Below the pieces are notes generated by a model, which made no database searches, had not been told where the DNA came from, and saw only the letters and a program-made list of their open reading frames with translations. A program made the position numbers and the translations under genes. This document shows, in pieces, positions 10,539 through 23,160 of a DNA stretch of 64,000 nucleotides (positions are counted from its first letter, which is position 1; every line of letters starts with the position of its first letter). The stretch is from Costus lasius (Eukaryota; Streptophyta; Magnoliopsida; Zingiberales; Costaceae). The DNA is taken from NCBI GenBank assembly GCA_027563935.2, contig CM050449.1, positions 48,086,507 to 48,150,506 on the forward strand. The letters run 5' to 3'.

Positions 10539-11245
10539 TGAAAGTCCCCTTTCAATAAGGGGGGCCGAAACCCTAAAGTGGCGCATACAAAACATGGGCA
10601 GCGGATACTAGGGTTTCATGGGATCGATGCATGTATTATGATCAACATTAAAACTTTTGAATGCAAGAAAGAATGTGATTCATACCATGGCCATTTCTAG
10701 ATGGCGCCTTGGAAGCAAGAGAACAAAAGAGGTCTCCTCCAAATCGTCACACACAAGATGATCAACGGCTTGCTCCTTCTTGTCGTCCCTTGTGCTAGCA
10801 AGGATCGTCCAAGGTGTCTTTGATCGTTTGAAGGGAAGAGAGAGCTTTCCTTGCTTGGCGATTTTTTTCTTCTTTCGTCTACCACCTTTTCTCACACGAA
10901 TGTGTGAAGAGCCAAAGGCAAAATGGCGACAAGAGGGCGAGAGAGGGGCGACGTGAGAGAGATGTGGTCACGTTGTGACATGCTATCTAAAAATAACAAA
11001 ACCATCTCAACGTTCAAGTGACCCCAATCGCAAATGCCAACTTGAACCATACGCTCATCCAATGAGCTGGTTCAAATCGATTTGGTTCAATAACCAAATA
11101 AACCAAGCAATTAGTCAGAATTATAATAAACCCCTAAGGCTTAAGATCTGACCATTGATCTCTTGATGCTCCTGATCTCACTGATCTAGCATCTATTCTC
11201 TCAATCGAAGCTTACCGATCTCAAGCCCTAATCAATCAAACATGA
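10539..11245 (-). repeat. Element B 3' LTR, piece 1 (LTR 3' end)
   Basis: It begins TGAAAG on the plus strand and is cut by E at CATGA (11241-11245). The terminal hairpin GAAACCCTA/TAGGGTTTC (about 10567-10617) is present. Small minus-strand ORFs here recur in the other LTR and are not genes. Confidence 0.92.
11241..11245. repeat. TSD of element E, left copy (CATGA)
   Basis: CATGA here corresponds to CATAA at 18334-18338. The intact B LTR reads CATGA at this site, so the right copy has since changed G to A. Confidence 0.87.
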
Positions 11246-12709
11246 TGATGGAGGGGCCAGCCCTACCCCAAGAAGGTCTGGAAGGACTAGGAGGAAGCCC
11301 CTCAGATATGGCTTTTCATCCTAGGTCACCTTTCTTTCCTTATTTGTAGTTTCCTTATTTGCCTTGAATAAAAGCCCTAGTGCATTGTGAAGTTTCCTTA
11401 TTTGGTCATGCATTACTTCCTAGAATAGTCTACTGGGTTTTGTGTCAAAAATTGGGCAAGTTATAGCCCAGCTAAAGGGAAGCTAGGAAGCTCAAGCTAA
11501 GCCACTCAAGTAAAGCTCCAATTATGGAAGGAGGCACTTCAACTACTTCAACTAAAGACTTCAAGTTGAAGGGGCTTACAATGAATGCAACTCCACCTTC
11601 CAAATTAACTAAGGCGCCACCTAATATGAAGAAGATTTCGAATGAGAGAAACCAGCCCACAAATTGCCAAGTGAAGAGCCATCAATGCGCCTAGCCATCA
11701 AGGATCAATCTAGATCCACAAATCAAGGGATCATCATCTAGATCCCCAATTTGTGGAGCCACCTTTGGAAGCCTCTAGCCGCCCATGCATCTTGAAGGGA
11801 GTTTTTCGAATTCAAATGAATCCAATGCAAGAGGCGCCATCTCATCCAAGCAAAGAAGGAAGGAGCCCAAGAGAATTCGGCTACAAGAAAGAAAGAATTT
11901 GAAATTCGAAATTGAGGATGGAAATGTTTTTATTGAGCATTAATTTCCTCCATAATGTTGTGATTTGCGCCTAGGGTGAAATGTCACCCTTGCCCGTGGC
12001 TTGTTGAGCCTATAAATTGTAACCTCCCCTCTCTTTGTCTATTAGTTTCCTAGTGAAAAAAATCCTTGTGTTAGCATTGGTGCTTGTGTCGCCTAAAGAA
12101 GTTTTCTACCTCCCCACTCCTCTAAAGGGCCGAGCCCTTTCCCTTCTCCCCCCCTTCTTCTCAAGCTCTCAACGCATCCAACCTTTGAAGGACTTTGCTT
12201 ACTCTTGGCGAAGCTCTAAAGGATCTCATCCACCTTGATCTCGGTGACGCAAGGAGTTGGAGGAATCTTTTCCTAAGCGCAAGGCTTCCTTCTTTCCCCC
12301 TCTTTCTCTTTAGTTAAAGTGTTAAGGGAACTTGTGAGGCTTAACCTCCCCCTTAGTTTGGCTTTGTAATATGAATCCGTGGTGTGTGCGGATCTCGTTT
12401 GTCTGTGTTTGTTTGTAATGATGCAATACCTTCCATCAGAGTAGGACCGTTGAAGATCGGGACGATACGATCCTTCTATGCTCAAGGATCGCACTGTGAG
12501 TATTCCTACTAGTCTTTCAATTTGTAGTTTAATTGCTATTTCTTTGGTAGTCTAAATAGTTTAGTGTCGTTTTCTTCTACTTATAAAATACAAAAATATT
12601 TTCCAACTTCGTTAGAGTAAATTCAGGTTTTATCTAAAAATACAAAAAAATTATTTTCTCAAAGCGTTGTTTGAATGCACCCTTACTTGTGAGTGATCCC
12701 CCTCCATCA
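11246..12709 (+). repeat. Element E 5' LTR
   Basis: 1,464 bp, TGATGG to CCATCA. The start is the copy of the polyprotein's last codons found in the 3' LTR, so it also encodes an untranslated copy of the gag-pol tail. Confidence 0.92.
12011..12017 (+). promoter_or_regulatory. Probable TATA box in E 5' LTR
   Basis: TATAAAT lies in CCTATAAATTGTAACC, about 700 bases before the LTR end, with a pyrimidine-rich stretch downstream. The same site is at 17635-17641 in the 3' LTR. The transcription start is not visible from sequence alone. Confidence 0.5.
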
Positions 12710-12712
12710 GTT

Positions 12713-12725
12713 TGGTATCAGAGCC
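12713..12725 (+). other. Primer-binding site of element E (initiator Met tRNA)
   Basis: TGGTATCAGAGCC starts three bases after the 5' LTR. It is the same primer class as in the copia elements and typical of chromoviruses. Confidence 0.9.
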
Positions 12726-12892
12726 TATCTTAGAATAGAATTTTAGCCTCAAAACTATTTTTCAACTTCTAAGACTTTTCTTGGACCTAGGTGTTTTAAA
12801 GAAGTGGTTCTTCATAACCTGCTACTATACTTATCATACTACCTTTAGTAGCCTTATTTTTCAAAACTACTCTTTTCAAAACTACTACCACC

Positions 12893-15800
12893 ATGACTAC
12901 TAGATCAGGAGCAAATTATAATAACCACCCTGAATCCAATGATATTACTAGACAAGCTGAACCTAATGACATGGCTAGACTCTTTAACATGATAGCGTCC
13001 TTCCAAGAGGAACTTAGGGATATTAGAGCTAGGCTCCCAAATCATGAAAATCTTAGGGATGATAGACCCCCTAGTCGGCCCTCAAGTGAACCCATCCTAG
13101 GTGAACATCCCCAAAACAATACGAACCATAATAGGAGAGTCCAAGAACCTGAGTGGAATGAGCCTCGTGCTCAACCCTACCACAGACCTAGGGAAGATGA
13201 AGTACAACGCAACATCAAACCAACACCCTCTAGACCTAGGACTATCCAAGAACCTAGAGTCACTTGCCATGCTTGCAACCAAGTAGGACACTATATGAAA
13301 GACTGTCCCAAGAGGGTCCTGTACTTAGGTGAGGAAAAACGTGAAGAAACCTATGAGGAAAACCATGAGGAAATCCATAACCCTGACTCTGGTTGTACGG
13401 TTTGGGAAGAACTAGCTTATGATAGTGGTGAAGAACAAACCCACGACACATTAGGAGTGGTTAGGTGCACTCTAATCAAACCTACCCTAACCGAGGACTG
13501 GCGTAGGACCAGTATTTTCCACACCTACACGAAATGCAATGGCAACATGTGCAAAGTAGTGATAGATGGGGGAAGTAGTCTGAACGCGGTCTCTCATACA
13601 GCCTTAGTAAAATTCAACCTTAAGGCAGAACCGCACCCCAATCCCTATAGCATATCCTGGGTCAATCAATCTAGCGTCCCAGTCACCCATAGGTGCTTAG
13701 TGCCCCTTCAGTTTGCCATCTACCAAGGCAAGATTTGGTGTGACGTCATAACCATGGATGTCGTCCAAGTCTTACTCGGTCGCCCGTGGTTATACGATAT
13801 GGATGTTATCCACTACGGTCGGACTAACACCTATGTCTTTAGCCATGATGGGCAAAAGATCAAACTGAAGCCTTCCATGCCTAAGGAACTTAAGGCTGCC
13901 ACCAACAAGGGTAGGATAGAGGAACCTAAGGAGCCTAAACCGACCATCCAACTCATAAGGTCCCATGCCTTTACTCAAGACTGCTTAGAGTCCAAGCAAG
14001 TGTACTCCTTAGTCATTAAGGAAACCAACCTAGATGAGGAGTCACCCATACCCAAAGAAGTTGAGACCCTACTCTCAGGGTACTCTGAGCTCACCAGGGA
14101 AGAACTTCCCAATGGGTTACCTCCCCTTAGAGAAATCCAACATGCCATAGACCTTGTCCCGGGTTCTACTCTCCCACACTTACCCCACTATAGGATGAAC
14201 CCTACTGAGCATCAAGAGCTCAAAAGACAAGTAGATGAACTGTTAGACAAGGGTTTCATTAGGGAAAGCCTTAGCCCGTGTGCAGTACCCGCCCTTCTTA
14301 CCCCAAAGAAGGATGGAAGCTGGCGCATGTGTATAGACTGTAGGGCAATGAACAGGATAACCATCAAGTATAGATTTCCCATCCCAAAATTAGATGACAT
14401 GCTTGACATGCTAGTAGGTTCTAAGTGGTTTAGCAAGCTAGACCTTAGAAGTGGATACCACCAAGTTAGGATCAGACTTGGGGATGAGTGGAAGACTGCC
14501 TTTAAAACCAAGGATGGTTTATATGAGTGGCTAGTCATGCCCTTTGGTCTCTCTAATGCCCCCTCAACATTTATGAGGTTAATGAACCAAGACTTGAAGC
14601 CTTACATAGGAAGATTCTTAGTAGTTTACTTTGATGACATCCTAATCTATAGAAAGACCCGAGAAGAACACATGGAACACCTTAGAAAGATCTTAGACTT
14701 ACTTCAGGAAGAAAAGCTATACCTAAACCTGAAAAAGTGTTCTTTCCTTTCCCCTAGGGTTGTCTTTTTAGGCTTCATAGTTTCAGACCAAGGACTTCAA
14801 GCTGACCCTAGCAAAATCCAAGCCATCTTAGACTGGCCTGAACCCAAGACTTTGACTGAGATTAGGAGCTTCCATGGTCTAGCTGCCTTTTATAGGAGAT
14901 TCATTAGAAACTTTAGCACCATAGTAGCCCCTATAACTAACTGTATGAAACAAGGTGAGTTTAGTTGGCCTAAGTCTGCTGGTAGAGCTTTTGTAGAGCT
15001 TAAGTCTAGAATGACCACTGCCCCTGTCCTGAAATTGCCTGACTTTTCTAAAGTTTTTATAGTGGACTGTGATGCCTCAGGAGTAGGAATAGGAGGTACC
15101 CTTAGTCAGGAAGGACACCCCATAGCCTACTTTAGTGAGAAATTAAATGAGGCCAAGCAAAGGTATACCACCTATGATAAGGAATTCTATGCTGTAGTCC
15201 AATCTTTAAGGCACTGGAGACACTATCTGATACACAACGAATTTATTCTAAATAGTGACCACCAAGCTTTATCTTTTCTAAATACTCAAAAGAAATTAAA
15301 TGCTAGGCATGCTAAATGGGTAGAGTACCTTCAACAGTATACTTTTGTTTTGAAACATAAATCTGGAACTGAAAATAAAGTTGCTGATGCTTTGAGTAGA
15401 GTAGTTTTACTTATGCAAACTTTATCTGTTGAAGTAGTTGGATTTGATCGTATGAAGCATGAATACCTAGAATGCCCTGATTTTTCAAGCATTTATTCTG
15501 AGCTTAGCATAGATCCTTTGAGTCATCCCCTCTATACCCTAAGGGATGAGTTTCTGTTTCTTGGGCCAAAGTTGTGCATTCCCAAGACCTCAATCCGAGA
15601 CTTCCTTGTTTGGGAGATCCACGGAGGAGGGTCTGCCGGGCACCATGGCCGGGACAAGACTCAAGCCTTAGTGGAGGAACGGTTCTTCTGGCCGAACCTC
15701 AATAGGGATGTAGCTAAGATTGTCAAACATTGTAGGACCTGCCAGACCAGAAAAACTCAGAAACATAACTATGGTCTGTAGACACCCCTACCCATCCCTC

Positions 15801-16948
15801 AAGCACCTTGGCAAGATCTTAGCATGGACTTCATCTTAGGTTTACCAAGGACTCCCTCCAGACATGACTCTATTTTTGTCGTAGTGGATAGGTTTACCAA
15901 GATGGCACACTTTATACCTTGCTACAAAACCACAGATGCATCACATGTAGCTAGGTTGTTTTTTAAAGAGGTTGTTAAACATAGAGGTACCCCTCTGACT
16001 ATAGTTTCTGATAGGGATTCCTGGTTTGTTGGACATTTCTGGAAAACCCTGTGGGCTATGTTGGGAACCAAGCACAAATTCTCCACGGCCTATCATCCTC
16101 AGACGGATGGGCAGACCGAAGTGGTCAATCGATCACTGGGGAGCATTTTGAGGAGTTTGGTAGGAGAGCACCCAGGCACATGGGATAAGCTGTTGCCCAT
16201 TGCCGAGTTCTCCTATAATAGCGTTGTCAACAAAACTACAGGATTGTCCCCTTTTCAGGCCAACTTAGGGTACCAACCCAGAAAACCTGTTGATTTATTT
16301 CCTTTACCTAGGCACTCTCATATTTCTATGTCTGCTAAAGATGTTGCTACTCACATGTCCCATTTACATCATGAAATACATTGTCAAATGCTTGATGCTG
16401 TAAATTCCTATCGCAAGAGTGCTAACAAGAAACGCCGAGAAAGGAAATTCTCTGTAGGTGAACAGGTTATATTGCGGGTCAGGGAGGAGCACATCCATGG
16501 ATCTGGCCGCAAGTTGGACGCCAAGGGACTCGGACCATACACCATCATAGAAAAGATCAACGATAACGCTTACATCTTGGATCTACCGCCGGACTTGGGG
16601 ATCCCCACCACTGTCAATGTGGAGGATCTCACGCACTATGAGGAGCCGGTGTACATCAAGGAGTTGACTGACAGGCCTGAGTTACAGAGCATACTTGAAG
16701 ATCAGACCCGACTCACCCCAGACAAGGTACAAATGTTTTACCATGTTAAATTTACGTCGGGTGAGGAGGCTTGGCTTCCCGAAGAAGAGTTGGCACAGGC
16801 CGCTCCGGAATTACTCCAAGGGTACAAGGATAATTCTCCAGAGGAGAATTCTTCCCACCCGGGGAGAAATGATGGAGGGGCCAGCCCTGCCCCAAGAAGG
16901 TCTGGAAGGACTAGGAGGAAGCCCCTGAGATATGGCTTTTCATCCTAG
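12893..16948 (+). pseudogene. gag-pol: Element E gag-pol: one stop codon, gag core missing
   Basis: One frame runs from ATG 12893 to 16948, broken only by TAG at 15779-15781. Visible parts: a short gag N-terminus; CCHC knuckle CHACNQVGHYMKDC at about residue 125; protease motif VIDGGSS (Asp225); RT with YFDD (residues 579-582); RNase H (DCDASG, about residue 724); integrase HHCC (HGGGSAGHHG... CRTCQ). After the stop come the integrase catalytic blocks (SMDF, SDRDSWF, DGQTEVVNRS), a chromodomain-like stretch near 16725-16825 and a basic tail. Only about 124 residues precede the knuckle and no capsid core is recognisable, so gag probably carries an in-frame deletion. The last 26 codons lie inside the 3' LTR. 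Lineage is judged from RT and integrase. Confidence 0.9.
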
Positions 16949-18333
16949 GTCACCTTTCTTTCCTTATTTGTAGTTTCCTTATTTGCCTTGAATAAAAGCC
17001 CTAGTGCATTGTGAAGTTTCCTTATTTGGTCATGCATTACTTCCTAGAATAGTCTACTGGGTTTTGTGTCAATAATTGGGCAGGTTATAGCCCAGCTAAA
17101 GGGAAGCTAGGAAGCTCAAGCTAAGCCACTCAAGTAAATCTCCAATTATGGAAGGAGGCACTTCAACTACTTCAACTAAAGACTTCAAGTTGAAGGGGCT
17201 TACAATGAATGCAACTCCACCTTCCAAATTAACCAAGGCGCCACCTAATATGAAGAAGATTTCGAATGAGAGAAACCAGCCCACAAATTGCCAAGTGAAG
17301 AGTCATCAATGCGCCTAGCCATCAAGGATCAATCTAGATCCACAAATCAAGGGATCATCATCTAGATCCCCAATTTGTGGAGCCACCTTTGGAAGCCTCT
17401 AGCCGCCCATGCATCTTGAAGGAAGTTTTTCGAATTGAAATGAATCCAATGCAAGAGGCGCCATCTCATCCAAGCAAAGAAGGAAGGAGCCCAAGAGAAT
17501 TCGGCTACAAGAAAGAAAGAATTTGAAATTCGAAATTGAGGATGGAAATGTTTTTATTGAGCATTAATTTCCTTCATAATGTTGTGATTTGCGCCTAGGG
17601 TGAAATGTCACCCTTGCCCATGGCTTGTTGAGCCTATAAATTGTAACCTCCCCTCTCTTTGTCTATTAGTTGCCTAGTGAAAAAAATCCTTGTGTTAGCA
17701 TTGGTGCTTGTGTCGCCTAAAGAAGTTTTCTACCTCCCCTCTCCTCTAAAGGGCCGAGCCCTTTCCCTTCTCCCCCCCTTCTTCTCAAGCTCTCAACGCA
17801 TCCAACCTTTGAAGGACTTTGCTTACTCTTGGCGAGGCTCTAAAGGATCTCATCCACCTTGATCTCGGTGACGCAAGGAGTTGGAGGAATCTTTTCCTAA
17901 GCGCAAGGCTTCCTTCTTTCCCCCTCTTTCTCTTTAGTTAAAGTGTTAAGGGAACTTGTGAGGCTTAACCTCCCCCTTAGTTTGGCTTTGTAATATGAAT
18001 CCGTGGTGTGTGTGGATCTCGTTTGTCTGTGTTTGTTTGTAATGATGCAATACCTTCCATCAGAGTAGGACTGTTGAAGATCGGGACGATACGATCCTTC
18101 TATGCTCAAGGATCGCACTGTGAGTATTCCTACTAGTCTTTCAATTTGTAGTTTAATTGCTATTTCTTTGGTAGTCTAAATAGTTTAGTGTTGTTTTCTT
18201 CTACTTATAAAATACAAAAATATTTTCCAACTTCGTTAGAGTAAATTCGGGTTTTATCTAAAAATACAAAAAAATTATTTTCTCAAAGCGTTGTTTGAAT
18301 GCACCCTTACTTGTGAGTGATCCCCCTCCATCA
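16870..18333 (+). repeat. Element E 3' LTR
   Basis: 1,464 bp, the same length as the 5' LTR, with about 18 substitutions by eye. Its first 79 bases are also coding: the polyprotein stop is at 16946-16948. The TATA-like TATAAAT is at 17635-17641. Confidence 0.92.
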
Positions 18334-18338
18334 CATAA
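18334..18338. repeat. TSD of element E, right copy (CATAA)
   Basis: One substitution from CATGA at 11241-11245. B's LTR text resumes after it. Confidence 0.82.
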
Positions 18339-19312
18339 TCAGACTAGATCTCACTTACAATCAGAGACTAAATCCCTTTAAACTGAACCCAAACAATTCA
18401 GTCCACACGATCTGACTTAAGTAAGCCATATCATCAAATTGTGCGACCCTAAGGGTTTCCTTTAAATGTCGGTAATGATAACTTACGTTATCACGATCAG
18501 TGAGGGGTATCTAGCAACACATCACTGTCTCCCGATATAAAGGAAAGAGTCTTCCAAGACTACACCCAAACCACAGCACAAGTGTGAATCCAATTCACAA
18601 GGCATGCAAATTTCCTTTGCCACTGGATGTTCTTATTGGACAAGCGTGTCAAGCTTGTAGCTCCAATATGATGAGCATGATTAGATCAGATGAACACTGT
18701 CACCTGGGTATGGCCATACACTTTCTCAATCATCTCATATAGAGGGGGGCCCCTTTAGAACATCACACTCCAATTAAGGAGACGGCAATCCTTTATCTAT
18801 CACTAGTGCCCTAACCTGACTCAAGCTCACCATCCAAGATAGTCTATAACCATTATGTTTCAAATGATATTGAACTACCTCAAAACAATGACAATCATCA
18901 TTTAGAAACACAAGTGATCTCAAGTCAGAGGAAATGTGCCACTTGTTGCAATCAAGGATTATTCACATTGTGACAAGCAATTGAATATCCTAGTAGGGTC
19001 TGTCCAGTACATCCAATCTACCCATGAGTCTACATCTTATTCCATGCTCGAAGCATCCTATAAGATTAGAACACATATTAGGCTCAATCATATCAAGGCT
19101 GTCTCATGTTCGCCAAGATATATCGACTAAGGACTTTACTGCATGTCAGCCCAGCTGAACAGCATTGAGACATTATTCAGAAGTATATGTATTGCAGCAG
19201 ATAATATAACAAACTGAATAACAACCATTGCCTTTATAAACATAAGAGTTTATACATGATACTGTTACAATCCCAAGGCCTCAAACATTAGCCTTAAGGG
19301 CATACCCCAACA
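18339..19312 (-). repeat. Element B 3' LTR, piece 2 (LTR 5' end)
   Basis: The LTR continues after E and ends CCCCAACA at 19312. It matches 25690-26665 of B's other LTR with a handful of substitutions. No gene. Confidence 0.92.
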
Positions 19313-19330
19313 ATCTCCCACTTGCACTTA
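19313..19330 (-). other. Element B polypurine tract
   Basis: Read on the minus strand this is AAGTGCAAGTGGGAGAT next to the LTR, identical to the tracts in D and C. Confidence 0.8.
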
Positions 19331-19332
19331 AT

Positions 19333-22300
19333 CTAATGGTTGAGAAATCTCAAACCCATATTATTACAGTGCTTCTCATGCTTCTGCTGCGCCAGAGGCT
19401 TGGTAAGCGGGTCTGCCAGATTGTCATCTGTATGAACCTTGCAGACTTTGATCTCGCCACGATCTATGATCTCCCTGATCAAGTGAAACCGTCTCTGTAT
19501 GTGCTTGGACTTCTGGTGCGACCGTGGTTCCTTTGCTTGTGCAATTGCTCCAGTGTTATCACAGAAGATAACCAAAGGATCTGCACTCGAAGGAACAACA
19601 CCAAGTTCTTGAACGAACTTACGAATCCACACTGCCTCCTTGGATGCTTCCGAGGCTGCAACATACTCGGCTTCTGTTGTGGAATCAGCAACGATTGACT
19701 GTTTGAAACTTTTCCACACCACTGCTCCTCCATTCAAGCTAAAAACATAGCCTGATTGCGATCGGAAATCATCCTGGTCAGACTGGAACGAAGCGTCAGT
19801 ATATCCTTCTATACTGAGTTCTTCCTGACCACCATACACCAAGAACATATCTTTGGTCCTCCGAAGATATTTTAAAATGTTCTTGACTGCAATCCAGTGC
19901 GCCATACCTGGATTACTTTGGAACCGACTGGTCACGCTTAACCCGTAAGCGACGTCTGGGCGAGTACACAACATCGCATACATAATGGATCCAATAGCCG
20001 AAGCATAAGGCGTATTGTCCATTTCATCTTTCTCAGTCTGTGTTTGTGGACACTGACTCTTCGAAAGATTCAGACCATGTCTGACTGGAAGATATCCTCT
20101 TTTAGAATTCTCTAAATGAAATCTCTCCAGGACTTTATCGATGTAAGTACTCTGGCACAGCCCGAGAAGCCTCTTAGATCTATCCCTGTAGATCTTCACA
20201 CCTAATACATAGGCTGCTTCTCCTAAATCTTTCATCTGGAAACATTTTCTTAACCATGCTTTAACCGCATGCATTTCAGGAATATCGTTTCCAATGATCA
20301 AGATATCATCGACGTAGAGGACTAGGAAAGTAATCACGCTCCCACTAAACCTCTTATATACACACGGGTCATCCTCGTTCTTGATGAAACCAAATTCAGA
20401 GATTGATTCATCAAAACGAATATTCCAGCTTCTCGATGCTTGTTTAAGTCCATAAATAGACTTCTTTAACTTGCATATTTTATGACGATCTGATGGATTA
20501 GTGAAACCTTCTGGTTGTGTCATATACACATCCTCATCCAGATTTCCATTAAGGAAAGCTGTCTTCACATCCATTTGCCAGATCTCATAATCATAATATG
20601 CTGCTATCGCGAAAAGAATCCGAATAGACTTAAACATAGCTACAGGTGAGAAAGTTTCATCATAATCTATCCCGTAGATTTGTTTGAAACCTTTCGCAAC
20701 TAGCCTGCCTTTATAGGTAACCACGTTACCATCCATGTCAATCTTCTTCTTGAAGATCCATTTACAGCCTATAGGGATAACTCTCGGCGCGCATAGCTTC
20801 AAGCCATCTCGCTGAATCCGGTCCACTGACCGCATCCGCATAAGTGAGGGGTTCATCATTATCAATGATGTAGACTCCGTCATAGCGCTCAGGCTGTCGA
20901 CGGATCCTTCCCGATCTTCACGGTTCCCGTGATATCTGAGCCTCAGGTTGTTCAGTAACCTGTTCTACCGGCTCAGGCTCATCCAACTGTGCTTGACCAC
21001 TTTGTCCTTCCTCTGGATTCTCATCCAGCTTTATTTCTCTCCCACTGGCCTCTTGCAGAAGAAACTCCTTCTCAAGAAATATGGCCGTCCGAGCAACAAA
21101 CACCTTGTTCTCTTTGGGATCGTAGAAATAATAACCCTTAGTTTCCTTAGGGTAACCGACAAAGATACATTTCTCAGATCTGCTCTCTAGTTTTCCAGAG
21201 GCGAGCTTTTTGACATAAGCCTCGCAGCCCCAGATCCTGATAAATGTCAAGCTAGGCTGTTTCCCATACCATAATTCATATGGGGTCTTTGAAACTGCCT
21301 TGGATGGCACTCGGTTTAGTACCTTTGCAGCTGTCTCCAGTGCAAATCCCCAAAAGGAGTAAGGTAGAGTAGCCTGACTCATCATAGAACGAACCATATC
21401 AAGTAACGTTCTATTTCTCCTCTCGGACACACCATTCCATTGCGGTGTTCCTGGCGGAGTGAGCTGTGAGATAATCCCACACTCCTTCAGATAGTCAGTA
21501 AACTCTCGACTTAGGTATTCTCCACCTCGATCAGAACGAAGTGCCTTGATATTTCGGCCAAGCTGATTCTATACTTCATTCTTGAACTCTTTGAACTTGT
21601 CAAAAGATTCACTTTTATGTCTCATAAGATAGACATACCCATATCTACTGAAATCATCAGTGAAGGTAATGAAGTACTGATAGCCACCTCTGGCATGTTT
21701 ACTAAAAGGCCCACACACATCACTGTGTATAAGGTCAAGTAAACCTGAAGTCCTTTGACCTTTATGAGGAAAAGGCGACTTCGTCATTTTGCCCATCAAA
21801 CAAGCTTTGCATGTATCAATCTCCTCATAGGAGAATGATCCCAGCAGTCCATAATCATGCAACCGCTTAATGCGTTTCTTGTTAATATGACCTAAACGAC
21901 TATGCCATAGCAAGGTGCTGTCATCAGCATATTTGGCTTTCTTATTATCAATATTGTGTATAGAATATTCCATGTCCAACATGAATAACCCATTGTTAAT
22001 TGAACCAGTAGCATAAACAATATTATCTAAAGAAAGAACACACTTTGAAATATTGCATTCAAAGGAAAACCCTTCCTGACAAGAGCAGGAATGGAGATAA
22101 TATTTTTAGTAATGCTGGGAACAAAGTAACAATTGTCTAGTTCCAATACAAGTCCAGATGGTAAAGAGATGAAATAGTCTCCTACAGCAACAGCAGCAAC
22201 CCGTGCCCCGTTTCCAACTCGTAGGTCCACCTCATGCTGTCCCACCTGTCTTCTTCTCTTGAGTTCCTGTACATTTGAACAAATGTGAACTCCACATGCA

Positions 22301-23160
22301 GTGTCCAACACCCATGAAATAGAAGAAGATGAAACCATGACTTCCGTCACGTATATACCTGAGCCAGAAGCGATGCTTCCCCTCTTGTCTCCTTGGAGCG
22401 CTTTACAGTCCTTTTTCCAGTGACCCAGCTGGCCACAGTGGAAACATCTGTATTCCTTCGACCGCTTGACCTTTTGCTTCAGAGCCTTGCTGTAGCTCTT
22501 GACAGGGGTCTTGCCCTTCTTCCCCTTCTTGTTCCTTGAAGGAAACATCAAGACAGAGGTTGAAGGCTTTCCCTTCAGAGTCTCCTCAGTAGTCAAGAGC
22601 ATATTCAGCAGCTCTGCCGGAGTACAATCGATTTTGTTCATATTAAAGTTAATGATGAACGCATCGAAAGAGGGCGGGAGAGACTGCAGAATAATGTCTA
22701 CAGCAAGCTCCTGATTGATGGTATGCCCCAGTTTCTCTAGAGCCTCCTTGTGCCCAATCATCTTGAGCACGTGAGCTCCCACTGGGCTCCCTTCAGCCAG
22801 TTTGCTCTGAAAGAATAGCTTAGTCAAATTATAGCGCTCAGTCCTCGCCTGCGCAGCATACAGCATCTTGAGGTTTGCTATAATTTGTATAGCAGACATA
22901 TCCTCATGCTGACGCTGCAGCGGTGGCGTCATAGACGCTAGCATCAGGCAAGCGACATCAATGCTATCATTGACATGCTTTTCATAGGCATCCCGAACCG
23001 CCCTTACGGCGTTCGGAGCGGGCTGAGGCGGTATAGCCGTCTCGAGGACATACAGTTTCCTCTCTGCCTTAAGAACAATCTTAAGGTGTCCGTACCAGTC
23101 TGAGAAGTTCGGCCCAGCAAACTTCTCCCTTTCCAGTAGGGATCGCACATTGAAGCTCAT
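19333..23160 (-). pseudogene. gag-pol: Element B gag-pol, four lesions
   Basis: This is a Ty1/copia polyprotein on the minus strand. The start at 23160 is the second of two ATG positions used in D; the first is ACG here. Open blocks: gag, CCHC knuckle and protease (23160-22027); gag-pre-integrase to integrase (21982-21569); integrase C-terminal part (21430-20918); and RT plus RNase H (to 19333, stop after FLNH). The blocks are separated by a one-base deletion near 22070, TAG near 21568-21570, TGA at 20918-20920 and a deletion of about 53 bp at about 20780-20786 that removes the N-terminal edge of the RT block. RT carries YVDDILIIGND and RNase H carries the TTEAEY motif. It is less damaged than D. 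Confidence 0.92.

Larger units (their letters stand above)
11246..18333 (+). mobile_element. Element E: CRM-type Ty3/gypsy chromovirus, defective
   Basis: This 7,088-bp plus-strand element has LTRs of 1,464 bp each that begin TGATGGAGG and end CCTCCATCA. It has an initiator-Met PBS and one gag-pol frame in gypsy order (gag, protease, RT, RNase H, integrase). The RT block and the LTR ends starting TGATG and finishing CATCA fit the CRM (centromeric retrotransposon) lineage. The gag-pol frame runs into the 3' LTR. Its LTRs differ at roughly 18 positions by eye. It is inserted in B's 3' LTR. Confidence 0.88.
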
